DNA of 12,735 nt from Bolinopsis microptera (Eukaryota > Ctenophora > Tentaculata > Lobata > Bolinopsidae), in the NCBI RefSeq assembly GCF_026151205.1, contig NW_026971967.1, positions 1 through 12,735 of the forward strand, written 5' to 3'. The position numbers and the translations under genes were made by a program. Below are positions 1 through 10,608 of the stretch, piece after piece. Numbering within the stretch: the stretch's first letter is position 1; each line of letters starts with the position of its first letter. Below the pieces are notes generated by a model. That model saw only the letters and a program-made list of their open reading frames with translations. It was not told where the DNA came from and did not search any database.

Positions 1-685
1 TATTTTTTTTTTTTAAAAAGCAATTAAATTTAGATGAGGTTTAATGTTACACACAAATTTACTTTCTATGCGTTTTAATACAACACTAAAAGATAAAAAA
101 CACACCCCCACGGCCCACAACCCTGTTGCAATAAATAATAAGAGGAGTAGTAACCTACCTATGTGGACCCTATGTAAGAGGACAAAGGTTTTTATAATAA
201 AAACGTGCACTATAGCTGCCCTGCGGTGACAATGTTTTTCCACATAAATGCGGGTTTAAATCATCAGGTGGTGGTCCCCTGTGTTTCTACGTATGTGAAC
301 TGTGAGAGATTGTTTGTACGGTAAAGAACTTTAGAAGGGTTTAGGATATAAAAATGCTGGATTTAAATCCCTGTGTTTTTCATAATTTGGTAACAAATTC
401 TTGTCCCCAGAGAATTCCCGTTTTTTTATATTGATTTCTAAAGAAATTCCTACAACTTTGTGTGGTTAAAAAAGTAAAAGAAAATACGTGAGGTTTTGTG
501 GATGGATTTTTTCACACCTTTCCCAGTCAGGCGCTTTGTTTGGTTTTGTATAACTATAATTACGATCCGGATACAAACATATTACTCTTCAATTCCATAA
601 CTCAAAAATATTATCCCTATCAATAAGTCCAAGTACTGAAAACATACTCCTTCAAAATATTGATATCTCTGATTTTTATTTAAAA
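1..685. other. AT-rich non-coding flank, no gene supported
   Basis: This stretch is AT-rich DNA of normal complexity. Two small open frames overlap on opposite strands (44-229 plus, 13-243 minus). They are only 61 and 76 codons long. Neither shows a recognisable motif, and a short frame with an equally open antisense partner is expected by chance. I see no RNA gene, transposon end or clear promoter. The first bases are a T run followed by A, which may simply be where the window was cut. Confidence 0.6.
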
Positions 686-987
686 TTACCTGAGATACCA
701 CTTTTTATCCCCACTTACCTGAGATTACCACTTTTATCCCCCACTTGCCTGAGATTAACCACTTTTATCCCCACTTACCTGAGATTACCACTTTTATCCC
801 CACTTACCTGAGATTACCACTTTTTATCCCCACTACCTGAGATTACCACTTTTATCCCCCACTTACCTGAGATTACCACTTTTTAATCCCCACATTACCT
901 GAGATTTACCACTTTTTATCCCCCACTTACCTGAAATTAACCACCTTTTTTATCCCCACTTACCTGATATTACCACTTTTATCCCAC
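686..987. repeat. Minisatellite: about ten tandem copies of a ~29-bp unit
   Basis: The units start at about 686, 715, 745, 775, 804, 834, 863, 895, 927 and 960, giving lengths of 28-33 bp with 29-30 commonest. Each unit has the order TTACCTGAGATTACCAC, then a T run, ATCCCC and AC. Most length differences fall in the T run (4-6), the C run (3-5) or single inserted A/T bases, which is the pattern expected from homopolymer miscounting in long reads as well as from real drift. Base changes are few: unit 3 has TTGCCTG, unit 9 has GAAATT and unit 10 has GATATT. Copies in the middle are closest to each other. The true copy number may differ because tandem arrays are easily collapsed or expanded in assembly. 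There is no coding frame through the array, since the unit length is not a constant multiple of three. Confidence 0.95.
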
Positions 988-1095
988 TTGCGACCACGTT
1001 CTCCACGAGGACTGATCGCGAGCGCCCGTGATCCCCGCTCGCGTTTGTCACTAAACAGCGTTTCCCCCTCTCCGCGCTCTCAACCACGAGAAGTC
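985..1095. other. CpG-dense patch next to the minisatellite
   Basis: About 14 CpG dinucleotides lie within about 110 bp, in clear contrast to the AT-rich DNA on both sides. The patch starts at the last minisatellite unit and ends near a TCAGT pentamer at about 1099-1103, a motif that resembles the arthropod initiator. It could be a small unmethylated regulatory element, a fragment of a different repeat, or the remaining unique end of the element that gave rise to the array. No TATA box at a fitting distance and no downstream coding sequence support calling it a promoter. Confidence 0.4.
1017..1043. repeat. GC-rich inverted repeat (8-bp stem, 11-nt loop)
   Basis: CGCGAGCG at 1017-1024 is the exact reverse complement of CGCTCGCG at 1036-1043, with 11 bases between them. 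The stem is seven G-C pairs and one A-T pair, so it would be stable in single-stranded DNA or RNA. No T run follows that would suggest a terminator. Its role is unknown. It lies inside the CpG-dense patch directly after the tandem array. Confidence 0.7.
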
Positions 1096-1799
1096 AATCA
1101 GTTTGTTGTAGATCTGGGAACAACAGCTCCTGGGAATTTATATAAAGTTTTTTAAACATACCATCTCAACTGTTTTTTGTGTACCACACACAATACCACA
1201 AAAGGGGGAAAGTCCCCCTCGTTACCCGCAATTGAAGTTTGTAAGATGGGACGTGGTTCCCGAAAGATTATAATAATTGATTGGAATTTGGAATGCGACT
1301 TGTAGTCCCTTTTAAGTTCCTAATGTAATGAGTACGCCTAAGCCAACGTTTTTGTTTGAGGATGAAATTGGAGCTGTAAGTTATTGTTCAGCAGATAAGA
1401 TCATCATATCTGATCATTCATCAGAACACAAATCTACACTCAGGACCTCAGGACTCAACACTCACCCCTTCGAATAGATATTTTCTCTTTGGTTTTCACT
1501 TGCTTCTCAGGATCTGAAAAAATAAAACGTCCTTCAGGTATGGGATTACGTACTTATGTACTGTAACAATCATTTGACGAAAACAATGTGTAGTGTACAG
1601 TGAACTAATTAAACACTAAACTTTAACTCCGGACCAACTAAAAACCGGACTAAGTTTTCTGGAATTTGGCACAAGGCAAATGAAAAATATCATTAAATAT
1701 ATAGAATTTACTAACGGAACCTATAAAGCTTCCGTAATCAGAGCATTTTTTTTTTGATTGTTTACAGTAAATTACAAAAATTAAAATTTAAGCTAGGGT
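1096..1799. other. AT-rich intergenic sequence, no gene seen
   Basis: The sequence is of normal complexity, and no open frame of useful length occurs in any of the six frames. A small perfect hairpin is present: CAGATA at 1392-1397 pairs with TATCTG at 1407-1412. A near-direct repeat of CAGGAC lies at about 1441-1455. Neither is long enough to mark a known element. From about 1745 long T and A runs become more frequent, as a lead-in to the degraded block. Confidence 0.6.
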
Positions 1800-4700
1800 T
1801 TATTACGGTTTTTTTTTTTTTTATTTTTTTTTTTTTTTCTAATTTAAAAAAATTTGGTTTTTTAAAGTAAAAATTTTAATTTTTTTTTACAGTTAAACCC
1901 GTAAAAAATGGTTTTTAAAGGGCCGGGCGGGGCCCCCCCAAAAAAAAACTTCCCCCCCCCTCCCCCCCCCCCCCCAAAGGAAAAGCTAAAAACTGGGGAA
2001 AAAGAAAAAGTTTTTTTTTGGGGAACCCTTCCCCCAACCCAAATTCCCCCCCCAAATGTTTAAAAAACAAAATTTTTTGGGGGGACCCCCCCTAAAAAGT
2101 AAAAACAAAAACTTTTTAAAAAGGGTTTTCCCCCAATTCCCCCCCTTTTGGGGGAAAAACCAAAAAAGTTTTTGCCTAAGAGCCCCCCGGAAAATTCCCC
2201 AAAAGGTTTTTTTTTTTGCAGGGAACCCTTTAAAACCCGCCCGAAAAAACAATTTTCCCCAAAGGAAAAACCCTTGTAAAAAAGGGTTTCCCCCGCCCCC
2301 GAAAAAATTTTGACGGTTAAAACTAAAAAAAAAAAACCCCTAAAAAGGGAGAAAAACAGAATTTTGGGTTTCCTTTTTTGAGGGGGTTCCCCTTTAAAAG
2401 TAAGGGAAATCCCGGGGGAAAGGGGTAGAATTTTAAATTTTTAAAACCCTTTTAAATGCCCAAAAGGGCCCAAAAAAATTTTTTTTCCAGAACCCTTTTC
2501 CCAGAAAAAATTAAAGATTGTTTTTTTTTTTTCCCCAAAAAAATAAATTGGGCCAAAATAAACAAAGTTTTTTCCCTCCTTTTTTGGTGGTGGGGGTCCA
2601 AAAACCCCGAAAGGGGAAAAGGGTTTTAATTTTAAAATGGTAAAAACCCAAATGTTTTTTTTTTTTTTCAGCAAACGGGGGGCAAAACTGGGGGAAAACC
2701 CCCGGGAAAATTGGGAAAATTTAAGGGGGGGCCCCTGTTTTCCCCTTTTTTTAAACCCCCTTTTCGGTTTAAATTTTTTCCGGGAACCCCCCTGAAAAAA
2801 ATTTACAAACCCGGGAAAATGGGGGGTGGGGGGGGGGGGGGGTTTTTTTAAAATTTTTTGGGGGGGTTTGGGGGAAAACGGCCCTTTTCCCCCTAAATTT
2901 CTTAAAAGGGGGGTTAGGGGGGTGGGTTGGGGGGGGGGGGGGGGTTCGACCCATTTTTTTTTTTTCCCCCTTTTTTTTGGGAGCATTTTTTTAAAAAACT
3001 TTTTTTAATAAAGAAAGGAAAAAGGGGGATTTAAAATTGGGCCCCCCGATCCCAGTTTTTTTCCGTTTTTCTGGGGTAAAAAAATTTAATTCCCCCTGTG
3101 GGGGTTAAATGTTTTTTAAAAAATTTCCCTTTTTCTTTTCCTTTTTAAAGGGAAAACTTTTTTGGAAAAGATTTAAAATTGGAAAACCCCGGGAAAAACA
3201 CTTAAAAAAGAAAATTAAAAATCATGATGTAGATTTGAAGAAAAGGGAAAATTTCCCCCTGAAAAGGGAGAAATTTAAAGCGCTTTTTAAAAAATACGAA
3301 AAAAAAAAAACAGGAAAAAGTTTTTTTTGGGGGGCCCCATGAAAACCCGGTTTTTAAAGGAGGGTTTTGGAAAATGAAGAAAAGTGGGTTTTTTCCAAAA
3401 CCCCGTAGGAAAAAAGGGTTTAAAACCTTTTCCCCGCCCCGGGCCCCCCTTTTTTTTTAAGGGGAAAAAGATTCATCCCTCCCAAATTTTTCCCCCCCCC
3501 CCCCAAACCCGCCCATCCTTTTAAAAAACCAATTTTTTAAACAATTTGGCCCCAAAAAAAAATTTCCCCCTTTTCCTTTTTTGGGTTTTTTAAAAAAGGG
3601 GCCCAAAATTTTTGGGCCCCAATTTTTTAACCAAAACCAAAAAACCCCAGCAATTTTTTTTTGGGGAAAAAAAGAAAAGGGAATTTATTTTTTTTAAAAA
3701 CCTTCCCCCTGGGGGGGTTTTTTTTTTTTTTTTTTTTTGGGGGGGGAAAGGGGGGGGGGGGCCCCCCCCCGGGGGTTAGGGGGGGGGAAAAAAGGGGGGG
3801 GGTGGTGGGGGGGAAACTTAAAACCAAGGGAAAATGGTTTTTTTCCAAAGTTTCCATATTCCCTTTTTTAATGGGGGTTTTTTTACCCTTTTGAAGGGGC
3901 CCCCGGGGGGGGGTTTAAAGGGGGGAACGGGGGGGGGTTTTTTTTTTTTTTTTTCCCCTTTTGGGGGGTTAAAAAGGGGGGGGTTTTTTTTTTGGGTTTG
4001 GAAAAAGGGGGGGGGGCCTGGGGGGGGAAAAAATTAGGGTTTTTTTGGGGGGGGAAAATTTTTGGGGGGGTTTTTTTGTTGGGGGAAAAATTTTTTCACC
4101 CTTTGTAGGGGGGGGGGTTTTCCCCAAAAAAAACCCAGAAAAAGGGCCTGTTTAACAGTAAAAAAAAAATTTGCCCCGAAAAATTTGGGCGGGCCTTTTT
4201 TTTTTTTTTTTTGTTTTTTAAAAATTTCAAAAAAGGAAAATTTTAAAAGTTTTTTTTTATTTAATTTTAAAAAATTTCGTCCCCCTTTTTTTTAAAAAAA
4301 AGGTGGGTTTTTTTTCCAAAAAAAAAATTTTCCCCCCAGTTTTAAAAAATAAAATGGCCCCCCCTAAAAAAAATCTTTATTTCCCCCGAAACCCCCAAAA
4401 TGGAAAATAAAAGGGGCCCCCCCCCCCCCGAAAAGAAAACATGGCGACCCTTTTTAAATTTTTAAAATGGAAAGGGTTTTGGGCCCCCCCCCTTTAAAAT
4501 AATTTTTTTCCCGGGTTTTTACCCAGAAGGGCCCCATAGCCCCCTTTTTGTCTTTGGAAATTGGAAAAAAAATTTTTTAAAAAAAATTTTTGACCCCACT
4601 ACTACCTTTCATACTTTAAAGGTTCCCGGAAAAAATAAAATCCGATCTACCCCCCCCCCCCAGATTTAAACCCCCCCCCCCCATTTTTTAAAACCCTGTC

Positions 4701-7700
4701 CCCCCCCCCCAAAACAAAGGGGGTTTTTTTGCCCTTTTTCCTCTTTTAGAGTTTTTTTCCCCCCCCAAATTTCCCCTTTTAGTTAAAAAAATAGACAAAA
4801 AAACATTTAAAAACCCAAAAAATTTTTTTAAGGGCCGGGGGTTTTTTTGGGGGGGAAAGTTAATATGAAAAAAAGGGGAAAAATTTTGAACCCCCTTTTT
4901 TTTTAAAAAAATTCCCCCAAAACATTTAAAATTTCAATTTCAAAATAACCCGAAACCCTTTAACCTTTTTTTTTTTTTCAGGTTTTTAAAAAGGCCCCCG
5001 GGGCCCCAAAAAATTTGGCCAATTTAAAAATTTTAATTTTGGAAAAATTTTTGGTTTTAAGAAAAAATTTAAAAAAATCTTTTTAATGAAAAATTTTTAA
5101 ATTTTTTTTTTTTTGGGGGGGCCCCCCGGGAACCCCCGGTTTAAATAAAAACCCCCCCCCCACCTTAAAACCCAAAAAATGGGAAAATTTAAACCCGGAT
5201 TGTTTCCCCCCCTTTTTTGGGAGAAAAAATTTAACTTTGGGAAAACCCCAAACCCCAAAATTTTTTTTGGAAAAATTTTTCCTTTTTTGGTTTTTTTTTA
5301 ACAAATGTTAAAAATTTTTACTTTTTAAAAAATTAAAATTACTATCACCTATAAAAATTTTTAAAAATTATTTAAAGGCCGGGTTAAATTTTTGGGTCTT
5401 AAACCCTGGCTTACCCCTTTTAAAAAAAATTTTTGGCCCCCCCCCCAAATTTTTAAAAAATCGAAAAAAAAAAACCTGGGCCCAAATTTTTGGAAAAATT
5501 TTTTTAAAAAAGACCCGGCCCCCCAAAAAAATTTTTTTGAAAATTTTAAAAAAAATTTTAAAACATTTTCCCCTTTTAAAAAAAAAGTTTTTAATAAAAA
5601 ACATTCCGTTTTTTTTTTAACCCCCCAATAGCGCCCCCGAAAAAAGGCCGCCCCGTTTGGAAAAAAAATTATGAACTGTTTTTCTTTCCCCCCCCCCCTT
5701 TTTTTAAAAAAAATTTGCGTATCCCCCGAAAAGTTAAAAAAGCCTCCCCTTTTCTCCCGGGGGAAAAAAAACCCATCACCCGGAAAAAATGGGGTTTTTT
5801 AAACAAGAGGGCGAAAAAAATTAAATTTTCATTTTCCCATTTTTTAAAAATTTTTTTTTTAAAATTTTCCCCTTTTTCCCCTTGGTTTTTAAAAACAAAG
5901 AATTTTTTTTTTTTATTTTTTTTTTTTAAAAGAAAAACACCTTTTTCCCAAAAATTTTTCCTTTTTTAATTAAAAAGCCCCAAAATTTTTAAACCCAAAA
6001 AAATCCCCAATTGGGTTTAAAAATTTAAAAAACAAACTGTAAAATTCTAAATAAAAAAGCAAAAACCCCAACCCCTTTTCTTTTTTAATTTTTTCTCTAC
6101 ATATTTTTTAAAATTTTTTTTTTCATTTTATCTTTAAACTTTTCCCAAAAATTTTCCCAAAAAAATCAAAAAATTTTTTTAATATAAAGGGGTTAAATTT
6201 TTCCTTTTAAAATTTTCCCCCAAACCTTTTGGGGGGAGTTTAAAAACCCCGCCCAACCCCAAACCCCCCCTTTCAAGGGCAGGGAAATCAGAAATTTTAA
6301 AGGGGAAAAAACCTTTAATTTAAACCCAAAAAAAACTGAAAAAATACAAAGTTGGTTTTTTTTTGGAAAACCCAACCCCCCCCAAAAGGGGAAACCCAAA
6401 CCCCCCTTTCTGCCCCTTTTCCCCCAACCAATAAAAACCCCAAAAACCCTAAAAAACCCTAAAAATTTTTAAAAAGGCCCTTAAAACCCCAAAAACCCCC
6501 AAAACCTTCCAAAATCCAAAGAAAAAGGCCCAAAATTTTATAAAAGGGGTTTTTTGGGGGGGGTTTTTGGGGGCTGCCCTTTTCCACAAAGGGCCCCCCC
6601 TTTTCTATCAGTGGGTTAAAACCCGGGGGCCCCTTTTCGGGAACCCCAAAAATATATCATAAAATTAAAAAATTTAATTTAAAACCTCCCGTTTTTTTTA
6701 ATCCCTTTCAAAATGATCCCCTTAAACCTTTTTTTCCAAAGGGGAAATAATTTGGGGAAAGAAAAAAACACCATGCCCAATTCAAAAAAGAAAAAACCCA
6801 AAATTTAAAAACATAGTTAAAATTTTTTTTTTTCATATCCCTATTTTCCCTAAAATTTTTTTATCAAATTTTGTATAAATACAGAAAAACCCCCGTGGAA
6901 AATTTTTTTTAAATTTTTTAGATTTAATTTCCCTAAATTTTTTGAGTTTTTTAAACTTTTTTGATTTTTTTGGGGCGGGGAAATTTTTTTTTTGGAAAGG
7001 GCCCCCAAAATGAAACAAAAAATTTTTTTTTTTTGAAACAAGAAAAAACGGAAAAGGAAAATTTTTTTAAAAAAAAAAGGGGAAAAAAAAAAATAAAAAA
7101 ATTTTTTTTTTTTAAAACCAAAATTTTTTGGGGAAATTTTTTTAAAAATTTTCAAAAAGTTAAAGAGGGAAAAAATTTGGGGAAAAAGTTTGGGAAATTT
7201 TTAAAAAAAATTTTTAAATTTTTAAATATAAAAAACCCTAAAAAAAAAAATTAAAAAAAAACCCTTTTAAAAAAATAAAAAATTAAAAAAATTAAAAAAA
7301 TGGGGAAAAAAATCATTTAAAAATTTTAAAAAATGGAAATTTTGAAATTAATTTAAAAATTTTTTAAAATAAAATTTTTAGAAAAAACCCCGCCCCCCTT
7401 GGCCCCAATTTGATCCCCAATTTTTCTGCTTTTCTGGGGGTTTTTTTTAATCCCAAAGGTTTTGGTTTTCCCTACCATTAAGCCAAAATTTTATTGGGGG
7501 GGGGAGTTTTTTTAAAACCCCCACCCCCTCGAATTTTTAAAAAATTTTTTTTGGAAAAAGCGGGGGTTTTTTTTTTTTTTTCCCCCCCGGAAATTTTTTT
7601 TTAAAAAAAATGAACCCGTTTTGGGGGGGTTACCAAAAGTTTTTTAAAAAAAAAACCCCCCCCCAAAATTTCGGTCCCTTTCCCCCCCTTTTTTTAAAAG

Positions 7701-8624
7701 AAAAAAAAAATAAATTTTTTAACAAAAACTAAACCCCCCGGGAAAAAAAAAAAAAAGTTACGGAATTTTTAAATTTTTCCCTTTAAAAATTAAAAATTTT
7801 ATACATAAAACATTGGGGAAAAAACAAAAGTTAAAAAAAAACCCCTAGGGGGGGAAAAATTTGTAAATTTCCCCCCCCTTTAAAATTAACCCCAAACTTT
7901 TCCTTTAAACCCGGGGTTTAGGGGAAAGAAAAAAAGGGAAAGGTTTCCCCCCCGGCCCCCCGGGGGGGTTGGGGAAAAAATTTTTGGGAAGGGTTTTTAA
8001 AAAAAAGTTTGGGTTTAAAGGGGAAGGGGGGGGGGGGGGGGAAAAGGGTTTTTTTTAAAAAACCCTCAAAACCCCCCCGTCCCCTACCCCCACCCTAGCC
8101 CCGGTTTTGGGCCCCTTTTGTCCCCACGTACAGGGGGGCCCAAAACCCCCCCCCCCCCGGTTTTTTCCTTTGGGGGAAAAACCCAAAAGGGAAGGGGGTT
8201 TATTTAAAGGTTTTTTCCTTTGGGAAACCAACCCTGGAATGGGTTTTCCCCCTTTTAAAAAAAAGGGTAAAAAAAAAGTAAAAAAAAAATGGGGGTTTTT
8301 TTTTTTTTTTTCCCCGCTTTTTTTTTAAAAGGGGGGGTTAAATGAAAAATTGGGGGGCCCTCCCCGGTTTTTTAAAACCCTTGGGGTTAAAACCCCCAAG
8401 GGGGGGCCTTTTTTTTCCTTTAGGGGTTTAACCTATAAAAAGATACCCCGTCCCCGTTCCCCGCTTTTTTCCCCGGTTTTTTTTTTTAAAAAAAAGTTTG
8501 AGGCCAAAACAAAAAAAATTTCTTAAAAGGGGGCAAAAGCAGAAAGGGGGGCCTTTTAAACTTTTAAAAAAACAACCCAAACCAATTTTAAACCCAAAAA
8601 ATACCTTTAAAAATTTGTTTTTTT

Positions 8625-8655
<31 letters not shown>

Positions 8656-9715
8656 ACGGGGAAAAAATTTTTTTTAAAAAACACCCCGGGGGAACCCAAA
8701 AAGCCCCAGTTTTTTTTTTGCAAGGGAAAACCAAAAAAAAAAAACCGTTGAGTTGAGTAAATAAAAATTTTTTCCCTTTCGAATCATAAAAATTTAAAAA
8801 GGGTAATTGGGTTTTAAAGGTTTGGGGGGGGTTTTAAATTTTTTGGAATTGAACGACCCCATGTTTTAAAGGGGTTTTCATTTAAAAAAACCCCTAATTT
8901 TTTTTTTTTGGGGGCCCCTTTTTCCCCCGCTTTTAAATTTGATTTCCCCCAGGAATTTTAAAAATTTGGGGCCGCTGAAAAAAGATATAAAGTTTTTTTA
9001 AAAAATTTTAAAGGGGGTTTTAAAAATTTTTTTTTAAAAAATTTTTTTTGGGGGGGGAGGGAAAAAAACCTTCCAAAGGAAAATTTCCCCGAAAAATTTT
9101 TTTAAACAGCTTTTTTTTTAATTTTTAAAAAAATCCCCTAAAACCCAAAATTTTTTTTAAACCCGGGGTGTTTTAATTTTCCCCCTTTTAAAAGGTTTAA
9201 AAAAGGGGCCCTTTTTAAAAATTCCCCCGAACCCTGGTTTTTTTGGCCCCTTCAAATAAATTTTAAAAATTTTCCCCAAAAAAATTTGGGGCCCAGAAAA
9301 AAATGAATAAATTCCCTTTAACCCCCGGTTTTAAAAAACCGTTTAAATTTTCCCCCCCCAAAAAATCCCCCAACCCTTTTAAAAATTCCCCCCCCAAACC
9401 TTTTTCCCCCTCCCCCCCCTACCCCTCCCCCTCCAAAAACCCGTAAAAAAAGTTTTTCCCCCGGGTTTGACAACAAAAAAACGTTAGAAAGGAAAAGAAA
9501 TTTTTTCCCCCCGAAAAACAGGGAAAAATTTTTTAATTTCAGCCCAAAAAATTTAAACTCAGAGTTTTTTAAAACCCTCCCTTTCCCGGGGCCATAAAAA
9601 AAAGGAAAAGGAAACAAAAATTTAAAATCCCCGAAACGAATTCCCGGGGAAAAAAAAAACCAAAAATTAGGGAAAAACCCCCAAATCCCCAAAAAAAAAA
9701 GGGAAAATACAATTT
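1800..9715. other. Homopolymer-run block: probable consensus or assembly artefact
   Basis: Nearly all bases lie in runs of three or more, with A, C, G and T all taking part. Extreme cases are a 27-base G run at 8625-8651 and a 21-base T run at 3718-3738. There is no period and no repeated unit. Open frames are frequent on both strands only because runs translate to poly-Phe, Lys, Gly and Pro and seldom form stops. Examples are 2441-2986 minus (181 codons), 9318-9692 minus (124) and 6850-7155 minus (101); none shows a protein motif and all have equally open antisense frames. Islands of normal complexity (for example about 3218-3245, 4590-4625, 6834-6890) suggest real sequence showing through a poor consensus. 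The edges are gradual. A natural explanation would need unbiased run expansion of all four bases, which no known element or satellite shows. No gene should be annotated here. Confidence 0.85.
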
Positions 9716-10330
9716 TTATATTTTATAAACCGTAAACCCTAAAAATAGTTCCGTACCTTTACCACAGATAACAGTATTTAAAAGGTGGTGTTGCGGTGGG
9801 TTGGTTTGTCAAGTAAATAGCAGCTCTATTCTCACACGGAACTCAGCTTGAATGAGGGCCTTGTCCCGTCGTTTGAGTTGAAGTACCAGAACTTTACGAA
9901 ACCCGTATCCCCCACTGTTACGAAGTAGGTACCTACCCTTCCGTTAAAGCCTCATCCCAAATACTTCGACTTGATACTTTGTTTTTTCCTGCCACTTTTT
10001 TTTTCCAGTCTGGGTTTTTTTTATAGTTTTTTTCACTATTGGGTTTTAAGGAACAGCGAGCTTGTTTTTGAGATCCAATAATATGGACTAATTTTTTGGG
10101 AATCCTGGAAATTAATATCCCACGCTTCAATGAAAAAAAGAAGGCTCAATAATATAAAGATTATTCCGAAAAAATTAGAAACCTTCCCAATTCCCAAACA
10201 GAGACATTAGAGTCCCGTGAAGTAAAAGCCGACAGATACGACCACTTTTTTCCGTTAGGAGAGAAGTTTTATAACGGATGATATTCCCGAACCGATGACC
10301 CTCTGAGCTCCTTGATTTGTACTTGTGAGT
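9716..10330. other. Transition zone back to normal AT-rich DNA, no gene supported
   Basis: Run-rich sequence fades out between about 9715 and 9770. Long T runs continue at about 9980-10035, so indel errors are likely to persist there. A 65-codon minus-strand frame at 9933-10130 lacks an ATG at its start and has no recognised motif. Its poly-Lys stretches coincide with the T runs, so it is not called as a gene. Nothing else is seen. Confidence 0.5.
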
Positions 10331-10445
10331 TTTGCCGTCCCACAACTCTTACACACGGCTGGTGACCGCTCTGGAGAGGGTTGGTTATTTGCAATACAAT
10401 TTATTTCACATTTATTTGCCACTACGTTTGAGAAACTTAAGATTG

Positions 10446-10550
10446 TTGGAAACACACTTCTTTGATATGCACGACATAAATCTTAATAATATAGTAGAAG
10501 ACTTTAAAGTTAAAATTGAAGAATTTGCGACTAAGGAAAGTTTTTTCTGA
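10446..10550 (+). CDS. Weak candidate exon or gene remnant, unidentified
   Basis: An open frame reads 34 residues from TTG at 10446 to a TGA at 10548-10550, and stays open upstream to about 10332 without an ATG. The part after 10446 has a protein-like composition, mixed acidic, basic and hydrophobic, including FFDMHDINLNNIVEDFKV; the upstream part does not. An AG at 10440-10441 could act as a splice acceptor, but the tract before it is not pyrimidine-rich. The opposite strand is also open over part of this span (10255-10455). I do not recognise a family. Chance opening in AT-rich DNA is at least as likely as a true exon. Confidence 0.12.
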   Translation: METHFFDMHDINLNNIVEDFKVKIEEFATKESFF

Positions 10551-10608
10551 AATCAGATTACCTCCTCCCGGTAACAACATAGGCCTCCATCTCTAGAGAA
10601 AGCTTTCA

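Noticed and set aside
13-243. A 76-codon minus-strand frame with hydrophobic Leu-rich stretch, resembling a small membrane protein
   Set aside because: The plus strand is open over the same span (44-229), there is no motif, and a single short frame in AT-rich eukaryotic DNA is not evidence of a gene.
686-987. CRISPR-like array (29-bp units)
   Set aside because: The units are directly adjacent with no variable spacers, and the surroundings are eukaryotic in character. It is a plain tandem minisatellite.
2655-2672. Pyrimidine run plus CAG, as at about 4968-4981, resembling splice acceptors
   Set aside because: T runs are everywhere in the block, so a CAG after one carries no information.
2820-2945. 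G-run clusters that could form G-quadruplexes, also at 3740-4060
   Set aside because: The run lengths are not trustworthy. Runs of A, C and T are equally stretched nearby, so no specific G-rich element is indicated.
2441-2986. A 181-codon minus-strand open frame
   Set aside because: It lies within the homopolymer block and is poly-Pro, Lys, Phe and Gly from base runs. Overlapping frames on both strands are open too. There is no motif.
6850-7254. Overlapping ~100-codon frames on both strands, Phe/Lys-rich, resembling membrane segments
   Set aside because: They are T and A runs read as poly-Phe and poly-Lys. The apparent hydrophobic segments are artefacts of the runs.
9318-9692. A 124-codon minus-strand frame with a Gly-rich stretch
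   Set aside because: The Gly-rich part is a C-run translation in the same degraded block. It is not a glycine-rich structural protein.
1900-9700. G4T4/C4A4-like strings suggesting ciliate-type telomere repeats
   Set aside because: The strings are irregular, with varying run lengths and mixed partners, no constant unit and no terminal position.
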